Positions 50,117 to 61,173 of a stretch of 64,000 nt of DNA are shown here, piece by piece. The notes under the pieces are model-generated. The model had not been told where the DNA came from and made no database searches. It saw only the letters and a list, made by a program, of their open reading frames with translations. Position 1 is the first letter of the stretch; each line of letters starts with the position of its first letter. The stretch comes from Kineococcus xinjiangensis (lineage in GTDB: Bacteria > Actinomycetota > Actinomycetes > Actinomycetales > Kineococcaceae). Location: positions 1-64,000 of the forward strand of contig NZ_PTJD01000001.1 of NCBI RefSeq assembly GCF_002934625.1. Direction: 5' to 3'. Position numbers and translations under genes: made by a program.

Positions 50117-50918
50117 CGCCGCGGGCGGCTGCTCGCCACCGGTTCCGGGGCGGCGGCCGCTCATCGGGCTGACGACCTACCTGGAGGCGAGCCGGCACGG
50201 GGTGTGGAACGTGGTGTCCGCCCTGCTGCCGGCCGCCTACGTCGACGGCGTCCGCGCCGCCGGTGGCCGCCCCGTGCTGCTGCCCCCCTGCGGGCCCGGT
50301 GCGCCGGCGTGGTCGCCGGAGGAGCTCGCCGACCTCGACGCCCTCGTCCTCACCGGCGGCGCCGACGTCGCCCCCGCCTGCTACGGCCAGCAGCCGGCAC
50401 CCAGCACCGGCAGCCCCTCCCCCGAGCGCGACCACAGCGAGATCGCCCTCCTGCGCGGCGCCCTGGCGCTCGGGCTGCCGGTGCTGGGGATCTGCCGCGG
50501 GGCGCAGGTGCTCAACGTCGCCCTCGGCGGGACGCTGCACCAGCACCTGCCCGACGTGCTGGGCAGCCCACGCCACCAGGTCTCCCCCGCGGTCTTCGCG
50601 TCGACGACGGTGCGGACCGAACCGGGCTCGCGGGTGCACGGGCTGCTCGGCGAGGAGGTGGAGGTGCGCTGCTACCACCACCAGGCCGTCGACCGCCTCG
50701 CCGAGGGCCTGCGCGTGGCGGCCCGGGCGCCCGACGGCACGGTGGAGGCCGTGGAGGCCGCCGACCCCGGCGCGGGGTTCTGCGTGGGCGTGCAGTGGCA
50801 CCCCGAGCAGGACGAGCGCGACGTGCGCCTCTTCGCCGCCGTCGTCGACGCCGCCCGCCGGCGCGGGACGACGGGTGCCGACGGGCGCGGACAGCGGGTC
50901 GAGGAGGGGGTCCGGTGA
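50097..50918 (+). CDS. PuuD-like gamma-glutamyl hydrolase (class I GATase fold)
   Basis: The 273-residue protein has a type 1 glutamine amidotransferase fold: RPLIGLTTYLEASRHGVWNV at the start, LVLTGGADVAPACYG, catalytic Cys in LGICRGAQVLN, and His/Glu in GVQWHPEQDE. In the Puu pathway PuuD releases glutamate from gamma-glutamyl-GABA. Here it would free the oxidised amine product. The GTG at 50097 overlaps the ligase gene, and its TGA overlaps the GTG of the aldehyde dehydrogenase (GTGA), so the three genes are translationally coupled. Confidence 0.9.
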   Translation: MASNASDAAGGCSPPVPGRRPLIGLTTYLEASRHGVWNVVSALLPAAYVDGVRAAGGRPVLLPPCGPGAPAWSPEELADLDALVLTGGADVAPACYGQQPAPSTGSPSPERDHSEIALLRGALALGLPVLGICRGAQVLNVALGGTLHQHLPDVLGSPRHQVSPAVFASTTVRTEPGSRVHGLLGEEVEVRCYHHQAVDRLAEGLRVAARAPDGTVEAVEAADPGAGFCVGVQWHPEQDERDVRLFAAVVDAARRRGTTGADGRGQRVEEGVR

Positions 50919-52306
50919 GCACGGGAACGTCGGAGGCGGTGCACGAGCTGGTCGACCCGAGCACCGGGCAGGTGTTCACCACCGTCGCCCTGCACGACAC
51001 CGCCGCCACCGACGGGGCGGTGTCGCGGGCCGCGGCGGCGTTCCGGCGGTGGAGTGCCGTGGCCCCCGCCGACCGGGCGAGGTTGCTGCGCCGCTTCGCC
51101 GACGCGGTCGACGCCGACGCGGAGAACCTCGCCGCGCTGGAGGTCAGCGAGGCCGGGCACACGCTGGCGGGGGCCCGCTGGGAGGCGGCCAACGTCCGCG
51201 ACGTGCTGGAGTACTTCGCCGGGGCGGTGGAGCGCCATCTCGGCGACCAGATCCCGGTGGCCGGCGGCCTGGACGTCACCTTCCACGAACCCCTCGGCGT
51301 GGTGGGCGTCATCGTGCCGTGGAACTTCCCCATGCCCATCGCCGGCTGGAGCATCGCCCCGGCCCTGGCCGCGGGGAACACCGTCGTGCTCAAACCCGCC
51401 GAGCAGACCCCGCTGACCGCGCTGCGGCTGGCGGAACTGGCCCTGCAGGCTGGCATCCCCGAAGGGGTCCTCCAGGTGCTGCCCGGGCGCGGCTCCGTCG
51501 TGGGGGCGCGGCTGGTGGAGCACGAGGACGTGCGCAAGATCGTCTTCACCGGCTCGACCGCCGTGGGCCGGCAGGTGATGGCCGGCGCCGCCCGGCACGT
51601 CAAGCGCGTCACCCTGGAGCTGGGCGGGAAGAGCGCCAACATCGTCTTCGCCGACTCCGACCTGGAGCGCGCCGCGGCCACCGCCCCCGACGGGGTCTTC
51701 GACAACGCCGGGCAGGACTGCTGCGCCCGCTCCCGCATCCTCGTGCAGCGCAGCGTCCACGACCGCTTCCTGGAGATGCTGGAACCGGCCGTCAAGGCGG
51801 TGCGGGTGGCGGACCCGAGGACGCCGGACGCCCAGATGGGGCCGCTGATCTCCGCCGCCCAGCGCGAGCGCGTCGCCTCCTTCCTCACCGACGACGCGCT
51901 CGGCGGCGCGGAGGTGGCCTTCACCGGCACCGCACCGGCCGGTCCGGGGTTCTGGTTCCGCCCGACCGTCGTGCTCGCCCCCGACCCGAGGGTCCGTGTG
52001 GCGACCGAGGAGGTGTTCGGGCCGGTGGTGACCGTCACCCCGTTCGAGGACGAGGCCGACGCCGTGCGCATCGCCAACGACAGCCGCTACGGGCTCTCGG
52101 GCTCCATCTGGACCCGCGACCTCGGCCGCGCGATCCGCGTCTCGCGGGCGGTCGAGGCCGGGAACCTGTCCGTGAACTCCCACTCCTCGGTGCGCTACTG
52201 CACCCCCTTCGGCGGGGTGAAGGAGTCCGGCCTCGGCCGCGAACTCGGCCCGCGCGCTCTCGACGCCTTCACCGACGTCAAGAACGTCTTCATCTCCACC
52301 GACTGA
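50915..52306 (+). CDS. NAD(P)-dependent aldehyde dehydrogenase
   Basis: The 463-residue enzyme has all ALDH superfamily motifs: VPWNFPMPIAGWSIAPALAA, IVFTGSTAVGRQV, catalytic Glu in TLELGGKSANIVF and catalytic Cys in NAGQDCCARSR, plus EEVFGPVVTVTPF and NSHSSVRYCTPFGGVKESGL. Position in the operon suggests oxidation of a gamma-glutamyl aldehyde to the acid, as PuuC does. GAGGAGG lies before the GTG. It starts four bases inside the hydrolase gene. Confidence 0.93.
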   Translation: MSTGTSEAVHELVDPSTGQVFTTVALHDTAATDGAVSRAAAAFRRWSAVAPADRARLLRRFADAVDADAENLAALEVSEAGHTLAGARWEAANVRDVLEYFAGAVERHLGDQIPVAGGLDVTFHEPLGVVGVIVPWNFPMPIAGWSIAPALAAGNTVVLKPAEQTPLTALRLAELALQAGIPEGVLQVLPGRGSVVGARLVEHEDVRKIVFTGSTAVGRQVMAGAARHVKRVTLELGGKSANIVFADSDLERAAATAPDGVFDNAGQDCCARSRILVQRSVHDRFLEMLEPAVKAVRVADPRTPDAQMGPLISAAQRERVASFLTDDALGGAEVAFTGTAPAGPGFWFRPTVVLAPDPRVRVATEEVFGPVVTVTPFEDEADAVRIANDSRYGLSGSIWTRDLGRAIRVSRAVEAGNLSVNSHSSVRYCTPFGGVKESGLGRELGPRALDAFTDVKNVFISTD

Positions 52307-52331
52307 CCCCGCCGGACGAGAGGCACCAGCC

Positions 52332-53144
52332 GTGACCGACAACCCCACCTCCGCCGCTGGCGCGCCGGAGACCCCCACGTCGCGTCGCCTGCCCGGCCGG
52401 GTCGCGGTCGTCACCGGCGGCGGCAGCGGCATCGGGCTCGCCACCGTCCGCCGCCTCGCCTCCGAGGGCGCCTCCGTCGTCGTCGCCGACGTCGACGACG
52501 CAGCCGGCAAGGCCGCGGCCGAGGAGGTCGGCGGCCTGTTCGTGCGCACCGACGTCACCGACGCCGACGAGGTGGAGGCGCTCTTCGCCGCGGCGCAGCG
52601 CACCTACGGCTCCGTCGACATCGCCTTCAACAACGCCGGCATCTCCCCGCCCGACGACGACTCCATCCTCACCACCGGGATCGACGCCTGGCGGCGGGTG
52701 CAGGAGGTCAACCTGACCTCGGTGTACCTGTGCTGCAAGGCTGCGCTGCCCTACATGCGTTCCCAGGGCCGCGGCTCGATCATCAACACCGCCTCCTTCG
52801 TCGCGGTGCTGGGGTCCGCCACCTCGCAGATCTCCTACACCGCCTCCAAGGGTGGCGTGCTCGCCCTCAGCCGGGAGCTCGGCGTGCAGTTCGCGCGGGA
52901 GGGCGTCCGCGTGAACGCGCTCTGCCCGGGCCCCGTGAACACGCCGCTGCTGCGGGAGCTGTTCGCGGCCGACCCCGAGCGGGCCGCGCGCCGCCTCGTC
53001 CACGTGCCCATGGGCCGCTTCGCCGAGGCCGAGGAGCTCGCCGCCGCGGTCGCGTTCCTCGCCAGCGACGACGCCTCGTTCATCACCGCCTCCACGTTCC
53101 TCGTCGACGGCGGCATCTCCAGCGCCTACGTCACCCCCCTCTGA
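52332..53144 (+). CDS. SDR-family oxidoreductase of the amine-utilisation operon
   Basis: The 270-residue short-chain dehydrogenase has the NAD(P) motif VTGGGSGIGLATVRRLA, NNAGISP, the catalytic Ser of NTASFVAVLGSATS and YTASKGG (Tyr-x-x-x-Lys), then NALCPGPVNTPLL. Similar proteins are often labelled 3-oxoacyl-ACP reductase, but the operon context suggests oxidation of an alcohol, such as the hydroxyl of gamma-glutamylethanolamide, to the aldehyde used by the dehydrogenase before it. A ribosome binding site (ACGAGAGG) precedes the GTG by ten bases. Confidence 0.85.
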   Translation: MTDNPTSAAGAPETPTSRRLPGRVAVVTGGGSGIGLATVRRLASEGASVVVADVDDAAGKAAAEEVGGLFVRTDVTDADEVEALFAAAQRTYGSVDIAFNNAGISPPDDDSILTTGIDAWRRVQEVNLTSVYLCCKAALPYMRSQGRGSIINTASFVAVLGSATSQISYTASKGGVLALSRELGVQFAREGVRVNALCPGPVNTPLLRELFAADPERAARRLVHVPMGRFAEAEELAAAVAFLASDDASFITASTFLVDGGISSAYVTPL

Positions 53145-53169
53145 GCGCACCGTCGGGGAGGTGGCGGCG

Positions 53170-53919
53170 ATGACGGGTGACCCGGGGCAGGCCGTGGGAG
53201 CGCCCGCGCCCCGGGCGACGGCCCCGCAGCCCGTGATCCTGCGTCCGCTGCGCACCGGCAACGCCTTCGAGGAGACCGTCGAGCGGCTGCTGCAGACGAT
53301 CCGGCTCGGGCTCGTGCCCCCCGGGGACCGGCTGCCCGCCGAGCGGGACCTCGCCCTGCAGCTGGGCGTGTCCCGGGCGACGCTGCGCGACGCGCTCGCC
53401 GCGCTGCACGCCGCCGGGTGGGTCGAGGCACGCCGCGGCCGCACCGGCGGCACCTTCGTGCGCGACTCCCCACCGCCGTCCGCCGGGACCGCTCCCGCCC
53501 CGACGGCGGAGGAGGTGGAGGACGTCCTGGCGCTGCGCTGGGTCGTGGAGGTCGGCGCGGTGGAGGTGGCGGCCCGCCGGGAGCTGCGGGCCGCCGAGCG
53601 CCGTGAGCTCGACGGGCACCTGCGCGTGGCCGAGAGCGCCGACGCGCGCGACTACCGCCGCTGCGACTCCCGGCTGCACCTGGCCCTGGCCGAGGCCAGC
53701 GGCTCCCCCTCGCTCGTGGCCGCCGTCGCCGACGCCCGCACCCGGCTCAACGCCCTGCTCGACCGCATCCCCCTGCTGAGCGTCAACCTTCAGCACTCCA
53801 ACGCCCAGCACCGCAGCATCGTCGCGGCGGTCCTGGCCGCCGACCCCGAGCGGGCGCGGGCGGCGATGGTCGAGCACGTCGAGGGCAGCGCCGCCCTGCT
53901 GCGGGGCTTCCTCAGCTGA
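53170..53919 (+). CDS. FadR/GntR-family transcriptional regulator
   Basis: The 249-residue protein has the GntR winged helix (PAERDLALQLGVSRATLRDA, GWVEARRGRTGGTFV) and the FCD ligand-binding domain (VEDVLALRWVVEVGAVEVAA, DSRLHLALAEASGSPSLVAA, NAQHRSIVAAVLAADPERA), with metal-binding Asp and His residues typical of FCD. I start at the ATG of 53170, eight bases after GGGGAGG. It is the last gene of the operon and probably regulates it and the divergent permease gene in response to a pathway intermediate. Confidence 0.9.
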   Translation: MTGDPGQAVGAPAPRATAPQPVILRPLRTGNAFEETVERLLQTIRLGLVPPGDRLPAERDLALQLGVSRATLRDALAALHAAGWVEARRGRTGGTFVRDSPPPSAGTAPAPTAEEVEDVLALRWVVEVGAVEVAARRELRAAERRELDGHLRVAESADARDYRRCDSRLHLALAEASGSPSLVAAVADARTRLNALLDRIPLLSVNLQHSNAQHRSIVAAVLAADPERARAAMVEHVEGSAALLRGFLS

Positions 53920-53921
53920 GC

Positions 53922-53952
53922 GCCCCCGCCGACGAGGTCCGGCGGCGGGGGC
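53922..53952 (+). terminator. Terminator after the amine-utilisation operon
   Basis: GCCCCCGCCG and CGGCGGGGGC form a perfect 10-bp stem with an 11-base loop, starting two bases after the regulator stop. It separates the operon from the downstream gene. Confidence 0.6.
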
Positions 53953-54017
53953 CGGGCGGCGAGGTCCGGGCGGTGCGTCGCAATCCCCTCGCCCGCGGCG
54001 GTGCCGTCGGGCAGGCT

Positions 54018-54791
54018 GTGGCCGTGCCGAGACTCGAGGCCTCCCGCTACCTGTCCGCCCTGCGCGCCGACACCGCCCGCATCGTCGCCCTCGCCCCCGG
54101 CGCCCTGGACCGCCCGGTCCCGGGATGCCCCGGGTGGAACGTGGCCGACGTGCTGCGCCACCTCGGGGAGGTCTACCTGCACAAGGCGGCTTCCGTCCGC
54201 CTCGGACGGCGGGCCCCCCAGGACGGGGTGCCACCCGCTCCGGACGACGACGCCGCCCTCCTGCCCTGGCTGGACGACGCTCTCGGCACCGTGCTGGCCG
54301 CCGTCGGCGGCGACCCCGAGGCACCGGCCTGGTCGTGGTGGCCGCCCGACGCGACGATCGGCTTCTGGCAGCGGCGGATGGCTCAGGAGACCCTCGTGCA
54401 CCGGGTCGACGTGGAGCAGGCCGCGGGCCTGAGCGCCGACGTCGACGGGGAGCTCGCCGCGGACGGGGTCGACGAGGTGCTCACGGCGTTCCTGCCGGTC
54501 TGGCTGCCGCTCGACGGGCCGGGAGCGGGACTGCCCGCCGACCTCACCGCCCACGTGGCCGTGCGCACGACGGGACCGGACGCCGCCGGGCGGAGCTGGG
54601 ACGTCCGCGTCGACGGCCTGCGCGCCGAGGTGGGCGGGCCTGCCGGTGACGCCCCGGCTGTGCTGGAGGGACCGCCCGGCGCGCTGCTGCTGTGGGCGTG
54701 GGGCCGCGGGGACGCCGCCGCCCTGCGCGTCGGCGGCGACCGCGGACAGGTCGACGCCCTGCGCAGGGCGCTGGCCGCGGCCACCGTCTGA
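54018..54791 (+). CDS. Maleylpyruvate isomerase-family mycothiol-dependent protein
   Basis: The 257-residue protein has the MDMPI N-terminal domain (YLSALRADTARIVALAPGAL, PVPGCPGWNVADVLRHLGEV) with metal ligands in VLRHLGEVYLH and TLVHRVDVE (His, Glu, His), and the MDMPI C-terminal domain near the end (VGGPAGDAPAVLEGPPGALL). It resembles the protein near 1.2 kb but is not close enough to be a duplicate. The start is ambiguous between GTG 54018 and 54024. The substrate is unknown. Confidence 0.82.
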   Translation: MAVPRLEASRYLSALRADTARIVALAPGALDRPVPGCPGWNVADVLRHLGEVYLHKAASVRLGRRAPQDGVPPAPDDDAALLPWLDDALGTVLAAVGGDPEAPAWSWWPPDATIGFWQRRMAQETLVHRVDVEQAAGLSADVDGELAADGVDEVLTAFLPVWLPLDGPGAGLPADLTAHVAVRTTGPDAAGRSWDVRVDGLRAEVGGPAGDAPAVLEGPPGALLLWAWGRGDAAALRVGGDRGQVDALRRALAAATV

Positions 54792-54828
54792 GCCCCTCGC
54801 GCCGAGCCCCTCGCCGTACGCCGCGACC

Positions 54829-55653
54829 TCAGGCGAGGAGTCGGCTGAGCTCCTCGGACTGCGCCGTGACCACGCTGCACAGGTGCTCGATCTCGGCCTC
54901 GCGCCAGCGCCCCGCCGTCAGCCGCTCCACGGCGGCACGCCGGTGCTCGGGGTTGACGATCCGCTCGGAGATCTCGATGCCCGCGCTGACCGCAGCCGCC
55001 AGCGGCACGGACACACCACCACGGGCCACCTGCAGCAGGCCCTCCGGCATGTCGGCGGGGAACCCCCACGACGCCAGCGCCTCCGCCGACAACCGCACGT
55101 GGGTCACGCCGTAGGCGCGGGACTCCGCCACCAGGAGATCGGCGCGGTCCGGCGAGGAGGCCACCAGCTCGCGGTAGCCGTCGTCGCAGCGGTGCAGCAG
55201 CGCCTGGCCGAGACGAGCCAGCAGCCCCAGGCCGAAGGCGTCGGGTGCACGCACCCCCAGCCGGGGCGCGAGTTCGCCCGAGGCCACGGCGCAGAGCAGG
55301 CTGCGCTCCCAGAACCGCTCCGGCAGCGCGCTCTCGTCGTCCAGGCCGGCCATCGCCGCGACCGCGAGGCTGCGGACGGTGGAGAAGCCCACGACGGTGA
55401 CGGCGAAGGAGGGGCTGGAGACCCGCCCGCGCAGCCCGAAGTAGGCGGAGTTCGCCAGGCGCATGAGCTTCGCGGTGAGCGCGGGGTCGTAGGAGACGAC
55501 CTCCCCCAGCGTCTTGGCGGAGCTGCGCAGGTCGTCGGCGGCCCCGATGACGCGCGCGGCGACCGGGCGCTGCGCCGGAAGGTCGTCCAGCGCGGTCGCG
55601 ATGCGACCCAGGACGTCCGCTGCTGCCGCGGAACCGTCAGCGGTGAGCTGCAC
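54829..55653 (-). CDS. HDOD-domain signalling protein
   Basis: The 274-residue protein contains an HDOD domain from about residue 20 to 210: LPAQRPVAARVIGAADDLRS, VVSYDPALTAKLMRLANSAY, SFAVTVVGFSTVRSLAV. HDOD domains resemble HD phosphohydrolases but lack the catalytic HD, as here. They act as protein-interaction modules in signalling. Its GTG lies 17 bases inside the end of the upstream GGDEF/EAL gene, so both are translated together. It may transmit or tune c-di-GMP signals. Confidence 0.85.
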   Translation of the reverse strand: MQLTADGSAAAADVLGRIATALDDLPAQRPVAARVIGAADDLRSSAKTLGEVVSYDPALTAKLMRLANSAYFGLRGRVSSPSFAVTVVGFSTVRSLAVAAMAGLDDESALPERFWERSLLCAVASGELAPRLGVRAPDAFGLGLLARLGQALLHRCDDGYRELVASSPDRADLLVAESRAYGVTHVRLSAEALASWGFPADMPEGLLQVARGGVSVPLAAAVSAGIEISERIVNPEHRRAAVERLTAGRWREAEIEHLCSVVTAQSEELSRLLA

Positions 55654-57940
55654 TTGGCGCCACCTCCGTGTGTGGGGTTCCCGCCCCTGCGGCGGAAATC
55701 GAGGTCAGGTGCTGGGCAGGACGCGCGTCGGGCGGCCCCGCCGGGCGCGGCAGCGCCGCCTGCGCGGCCGGGGACGGCGTGGCGGAGGACGGTGCGGTGG
55801 AGGACGGCGCGGGTGCCGCGGCGTGCGGGAGCGGACCGCCCCGCAGCAGCAGTTCGAGGATCTCGCTGGCCACCAGCGGGTGGGAGTACAGGTAGCCCTG
55901 CGCGGCGTCGCAGCCGAGCTCGGCCACCACCGCCGCCTGGTCCGTCGTCTCCACGCCCTCGGCGATCGTGCCGAGGCCGAGAGCCCTGGCCAGCGCCACG
56001 ACGGCCGTCGTGACGGCCCGCGCGCTGCGGGCCGAGTCCGAGCAGAGGTCCTTGATGAAGCTGCGGTCCACCTTCAGGTGGTCCACCGGCAGCTCCCGGA
56101 GGTACGTCAGCGAGGAGTACCCCGTGCCGAAGTCGTCGACGGCGACGCTCGCGCCGAGCCGGCGCAGCTCCTCCAGCGCCTCCTTGCACGCGGCCGTGTC
56201 CGTGAGCACCGCGGTCTCGGTGATCTCCAGGCAGAGGTCGCGCACCTGCAGGCCGGCGGCCTCCACGGTCTCCTGCACGCGCCGGGCCAGACCCGGGACC
56301 GCGAGGCTCACCGCGGAGAAGTTGACCGCGACCGTCGCGGGGGCGCGCTCACCCAGGCGCTCCCGCCAGGCGGCGAGGTCGCGGCAGGCCACGTGCAGCA
56401 CGTGGGCGTCGAGGGCGGGGACGAGGTTGTTCTGCTCCGCCAGCGGCACGAACACGGCAGGGGAGATCGCGCCGAGCTCCGGGTGGCGCCAGCGGCACAG
56501 CGCCTCCAGCGACACGATCTGGTCCTCACCGGCCTGCGGGTCACCGGTCAGCACGACGGGCTGGTAGACGACGTCGAGGGTGCGCTGGGCCAGGGCCTGG
56601 CGCAGGTCCGCGACCAGGCGCAGGGACCGGCGCGCCTCGGCCACGGCGTCGGCGTCGGCCACCGCGAAGCGGTCCTTGCCCGCCGACTTCGCCGAGTACA
56701 TGGCGATGTCGGCGTCGCGCAGCACCTGCTCGGCGGTGACGTGGGTGGCGTCCAGCACGACGATCCCGATGCTGGCGGAGGGGCGCACCCGCACCCCCTG
56801 CACGTCGACCGGGATGGAGACCGCGTCGATGATGCGCTGGGCGGCCACCGACGCGCCGGTGGGCCCGTCGAGGCCCCGGCAGAGGAGCACGAACTCGTCG
56901 CCGCCGAGGCGGGCCACCACGTCGTCGCCGCGGACCACGGCGGAGAGGCGGTGCGCGACCTCGATGAGCAGGGAGTCCCCGCACTCGTGGCCGAGGCCGT
57001 CGTTGACGACCTTGAAGTCGTCGAGGTCGAGCAGGAGGACCGCCAGCTGCTCCTCGCGCCGGCGGGGCGCCGGGGCCAGCACGGCCGTGAGCGCCTCCGT
57101 CAGCGCCGCGCGGTTGGGCAGACCGGTGAGGAGGTCGTGGCGGGCCTGGTAGGCGAGGCGGTGCTCCTGCGCGAGGCGCTCGGTGACGTCCTCGACGGTG
57201 CCGACGAAACCGGCAGCCTGCCCGGGGCTGTTGGCGGGGGCCAGCGTCACGTGGGCCCAGCGGATGTGGCCGCTGCGCTGGCGCAGGCGCACGTCGGCCT
57301 CGGCGTGCTGGCCCTCCAGCGCGGTGGAGACGCAGTCCAGCAGTGCCGCGAGGTCGTCGGGGAGGACGTGCTCCAGCCATGCGGTGCCGCACAGCTCCTC
57401 GGCGGGGGCCTCCAGCAGCCTGGCGAAGGCGTCGTTGACGTGGGCGAGGCGGGCGCCGACGTCGGAGACGACCGTGGGCGCCGGGGAGCGGGTGGACAGT
57501 GCGGCGAAGCGGTCCTCGACGCGCTGGGTGCGCTCCCGGCCGACGGGGGCGGGGCTCTCGATGCGCACCGCCCACCACTGCTCGTCCGGGTGCAGACCGC
57601 GGGAGGCGCCGGGGGTGGGCGAGGCGATGGCGTCGACGCGCTGCGTGGAGCCGTCGGCGTGGCGGGCCTGCACCGGCCAGCGCACGGACCGCTCCCGGCG
57701 CAGCCGGTCGGAGGCGGCGATGCCGTCGGCGGGTTCGAGGATGCCGTCGAGCTGGGTGTGGACGAGCTGGCTGACCTCGCGGCCCAGCAGGGTCGCGGCC
57801 GCGCCGTTGGCCCAGCGGACGGCGGGGGCACCGCGCTCGGAAGTGGCCACGACGAGCAGCGGCAGGTCCACGGCGGAGGCGAGGTGCACGAGAGCGGACG
57901 CGACGACCTCGTCCACGCTCCCCACCCCCTCGAGCCGCAC
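55637..57940 (-). CDS. PAS-GGDEF-EAL bifunctional c-di-GMP enzyme
   Basis: The 767-residue protein has two PAS sensor regions (about 20-130 and 135-250), a GGDEF domain (from HDLLTGLPNR near 269; RLGGDEFVLLC near 341) and an EAL domain (SLEALCRW near 480; DDFGTGYSSLTYLRELPVD; EGVETTDQA). Both active-site motifs are intact, so both synthesis and breakdown of c-di-GMP are possible, one of them perhaps controlling the other. The C-terminus is an Ala/Pro-rich tail of about 75 residues. It overlaps the HDOD gene by 17 bases. Confidence 0.93.
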   Translation of the reverse strand: MRLEGVGSVDEVVASALVHLASAVDLPLLVVATSERGAPAVRWANGAAATLLGREVSQLVHTQLDGILEPADGIAASDRLRRERSVRWPVQARHADGSTQRVDAIASPTPGASRGLHPDEQWWAVRIESPAPVGRERTQRVEDRFAALSTRSPAPTVVSDVGARLAHVNDAFARLLEAPAEELCGTAWLEHVLPDDLAALLDCVSTALEGQHAEADVRLRQRSGHIRWAHVTLAPANSPGQAAGFVGTVEDVTERLAQEHRLAYQARHDLLTGLPNRAALTEALTAVLAPAPRRREEQLAVLLLDLDDFKVVNDGLGHECGDSLLIEVAHRLSAVVRGDDVVARLGGDEFVLLCRGLDGPTGASVAAQRIIDAVSIPVDVQGVRVRPSASIGIVVLDATHVTAEQVLRDADIAMYSAKSAGKDRFAVADADAVAEARRSLRLVADLRQALAQRTLDVVYQPVVLTGDPQAGEDQIVSLEALCRWRHPELGAISPAVFVPLAEQNNLVPALDAHVLHVACRDLAAWRERLGERAPATVAVNFSAVSLAVPGLARRVQETVEAAGLQVRDLCLEITETAVLTDTAACKEALEELRRLGASVAVDDFGTGYSSLTYLRELPVDHLKVDRSFIKDLCSDSARSARAVTTAVVALARALGLGTIAEGVETTDQAAVVAELGCDAAQGYLYSHPLVASEILELLLRGGPLPHAAAPAPSSTAPSSATPSPAAQAALPRPAGPPDARPAQHLTSISAAGAGTPHTEVAPSAAHR

Positions 57941-58058
57941 CGCACCGCTGTCTGCTCCAGCGGTGTCGTTCTCTCATCGGCATCCGGCGGCGGAAGTTGA
58001 CTGCCGTACCACCGGAGGGCCCCGGGGGGCGGTCGGGGGTGTCCGCGCCGGGCGCACG

Positions 58059-58107
58059 CGGCCCGGCCCCCACCCGCGGGGAACCTCCGCGGGTGGGGGC
58101 CGGGCCG
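58059..58107 (-). terminator. Terminator after acnA, 21-bp stem
   Basis: The arms 58059-58079 and 58087-58107 are perfect complements around a seven-base loop. It starts 28 bases after the acnA stop and precedes the PAS-GGDEF-EAL gene on the same strand, so it should end the aconitase transcript. Confidence 0.85.
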
Positions 58108-58134
58108 GACCGGGTGGGGACCCGGGTGGGGCGC

Positions 58135-60996
<2,862 letters not shown>

Positions 60997-61086
60997 CCTG
61001 AGCTCCTCACTCGTCGTCCGCGTCGTTGCCGACCGTCCGGTCCGGGCCATCCTGCCGCATCCGACCCGTCCGCTCACCAGCAGTTG

Positions 61087-61100
61087 TCTCGACGTCAAGA
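61087..61100. promoter_or_regulatory. Near-palindromic site upstream of acnA
   Basis: TCTCGACGTCAAGA is an imperfect 14-bp palindrome (TCTYGACGTCRAGA) 90 bases before the acnA start, in the intergenic region shared with the upstream methyltransferase gene end. It could bind a TCA-cycle regulator. I cannot name it. The minus strand reads TTGACG there, which may be a -35. Confidence 0.4.
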
Positions 61101-61173
61101 TATCACGGGGAGGGCGCCCGGCCCAGGCCCCGCCGCGCCCCGAGCCCCCGCCGCGGCGGGACGCGGCAGGCCC

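Noticed and set aside
46979-53919. Putrescine (Puu) catabolism as the operon's function
   Set aside because: Not excluded, but a PuuB-type FAD amine oxidase is missing and the permease looks ethanolamine-specific, so I prefer the ethanolamine model.
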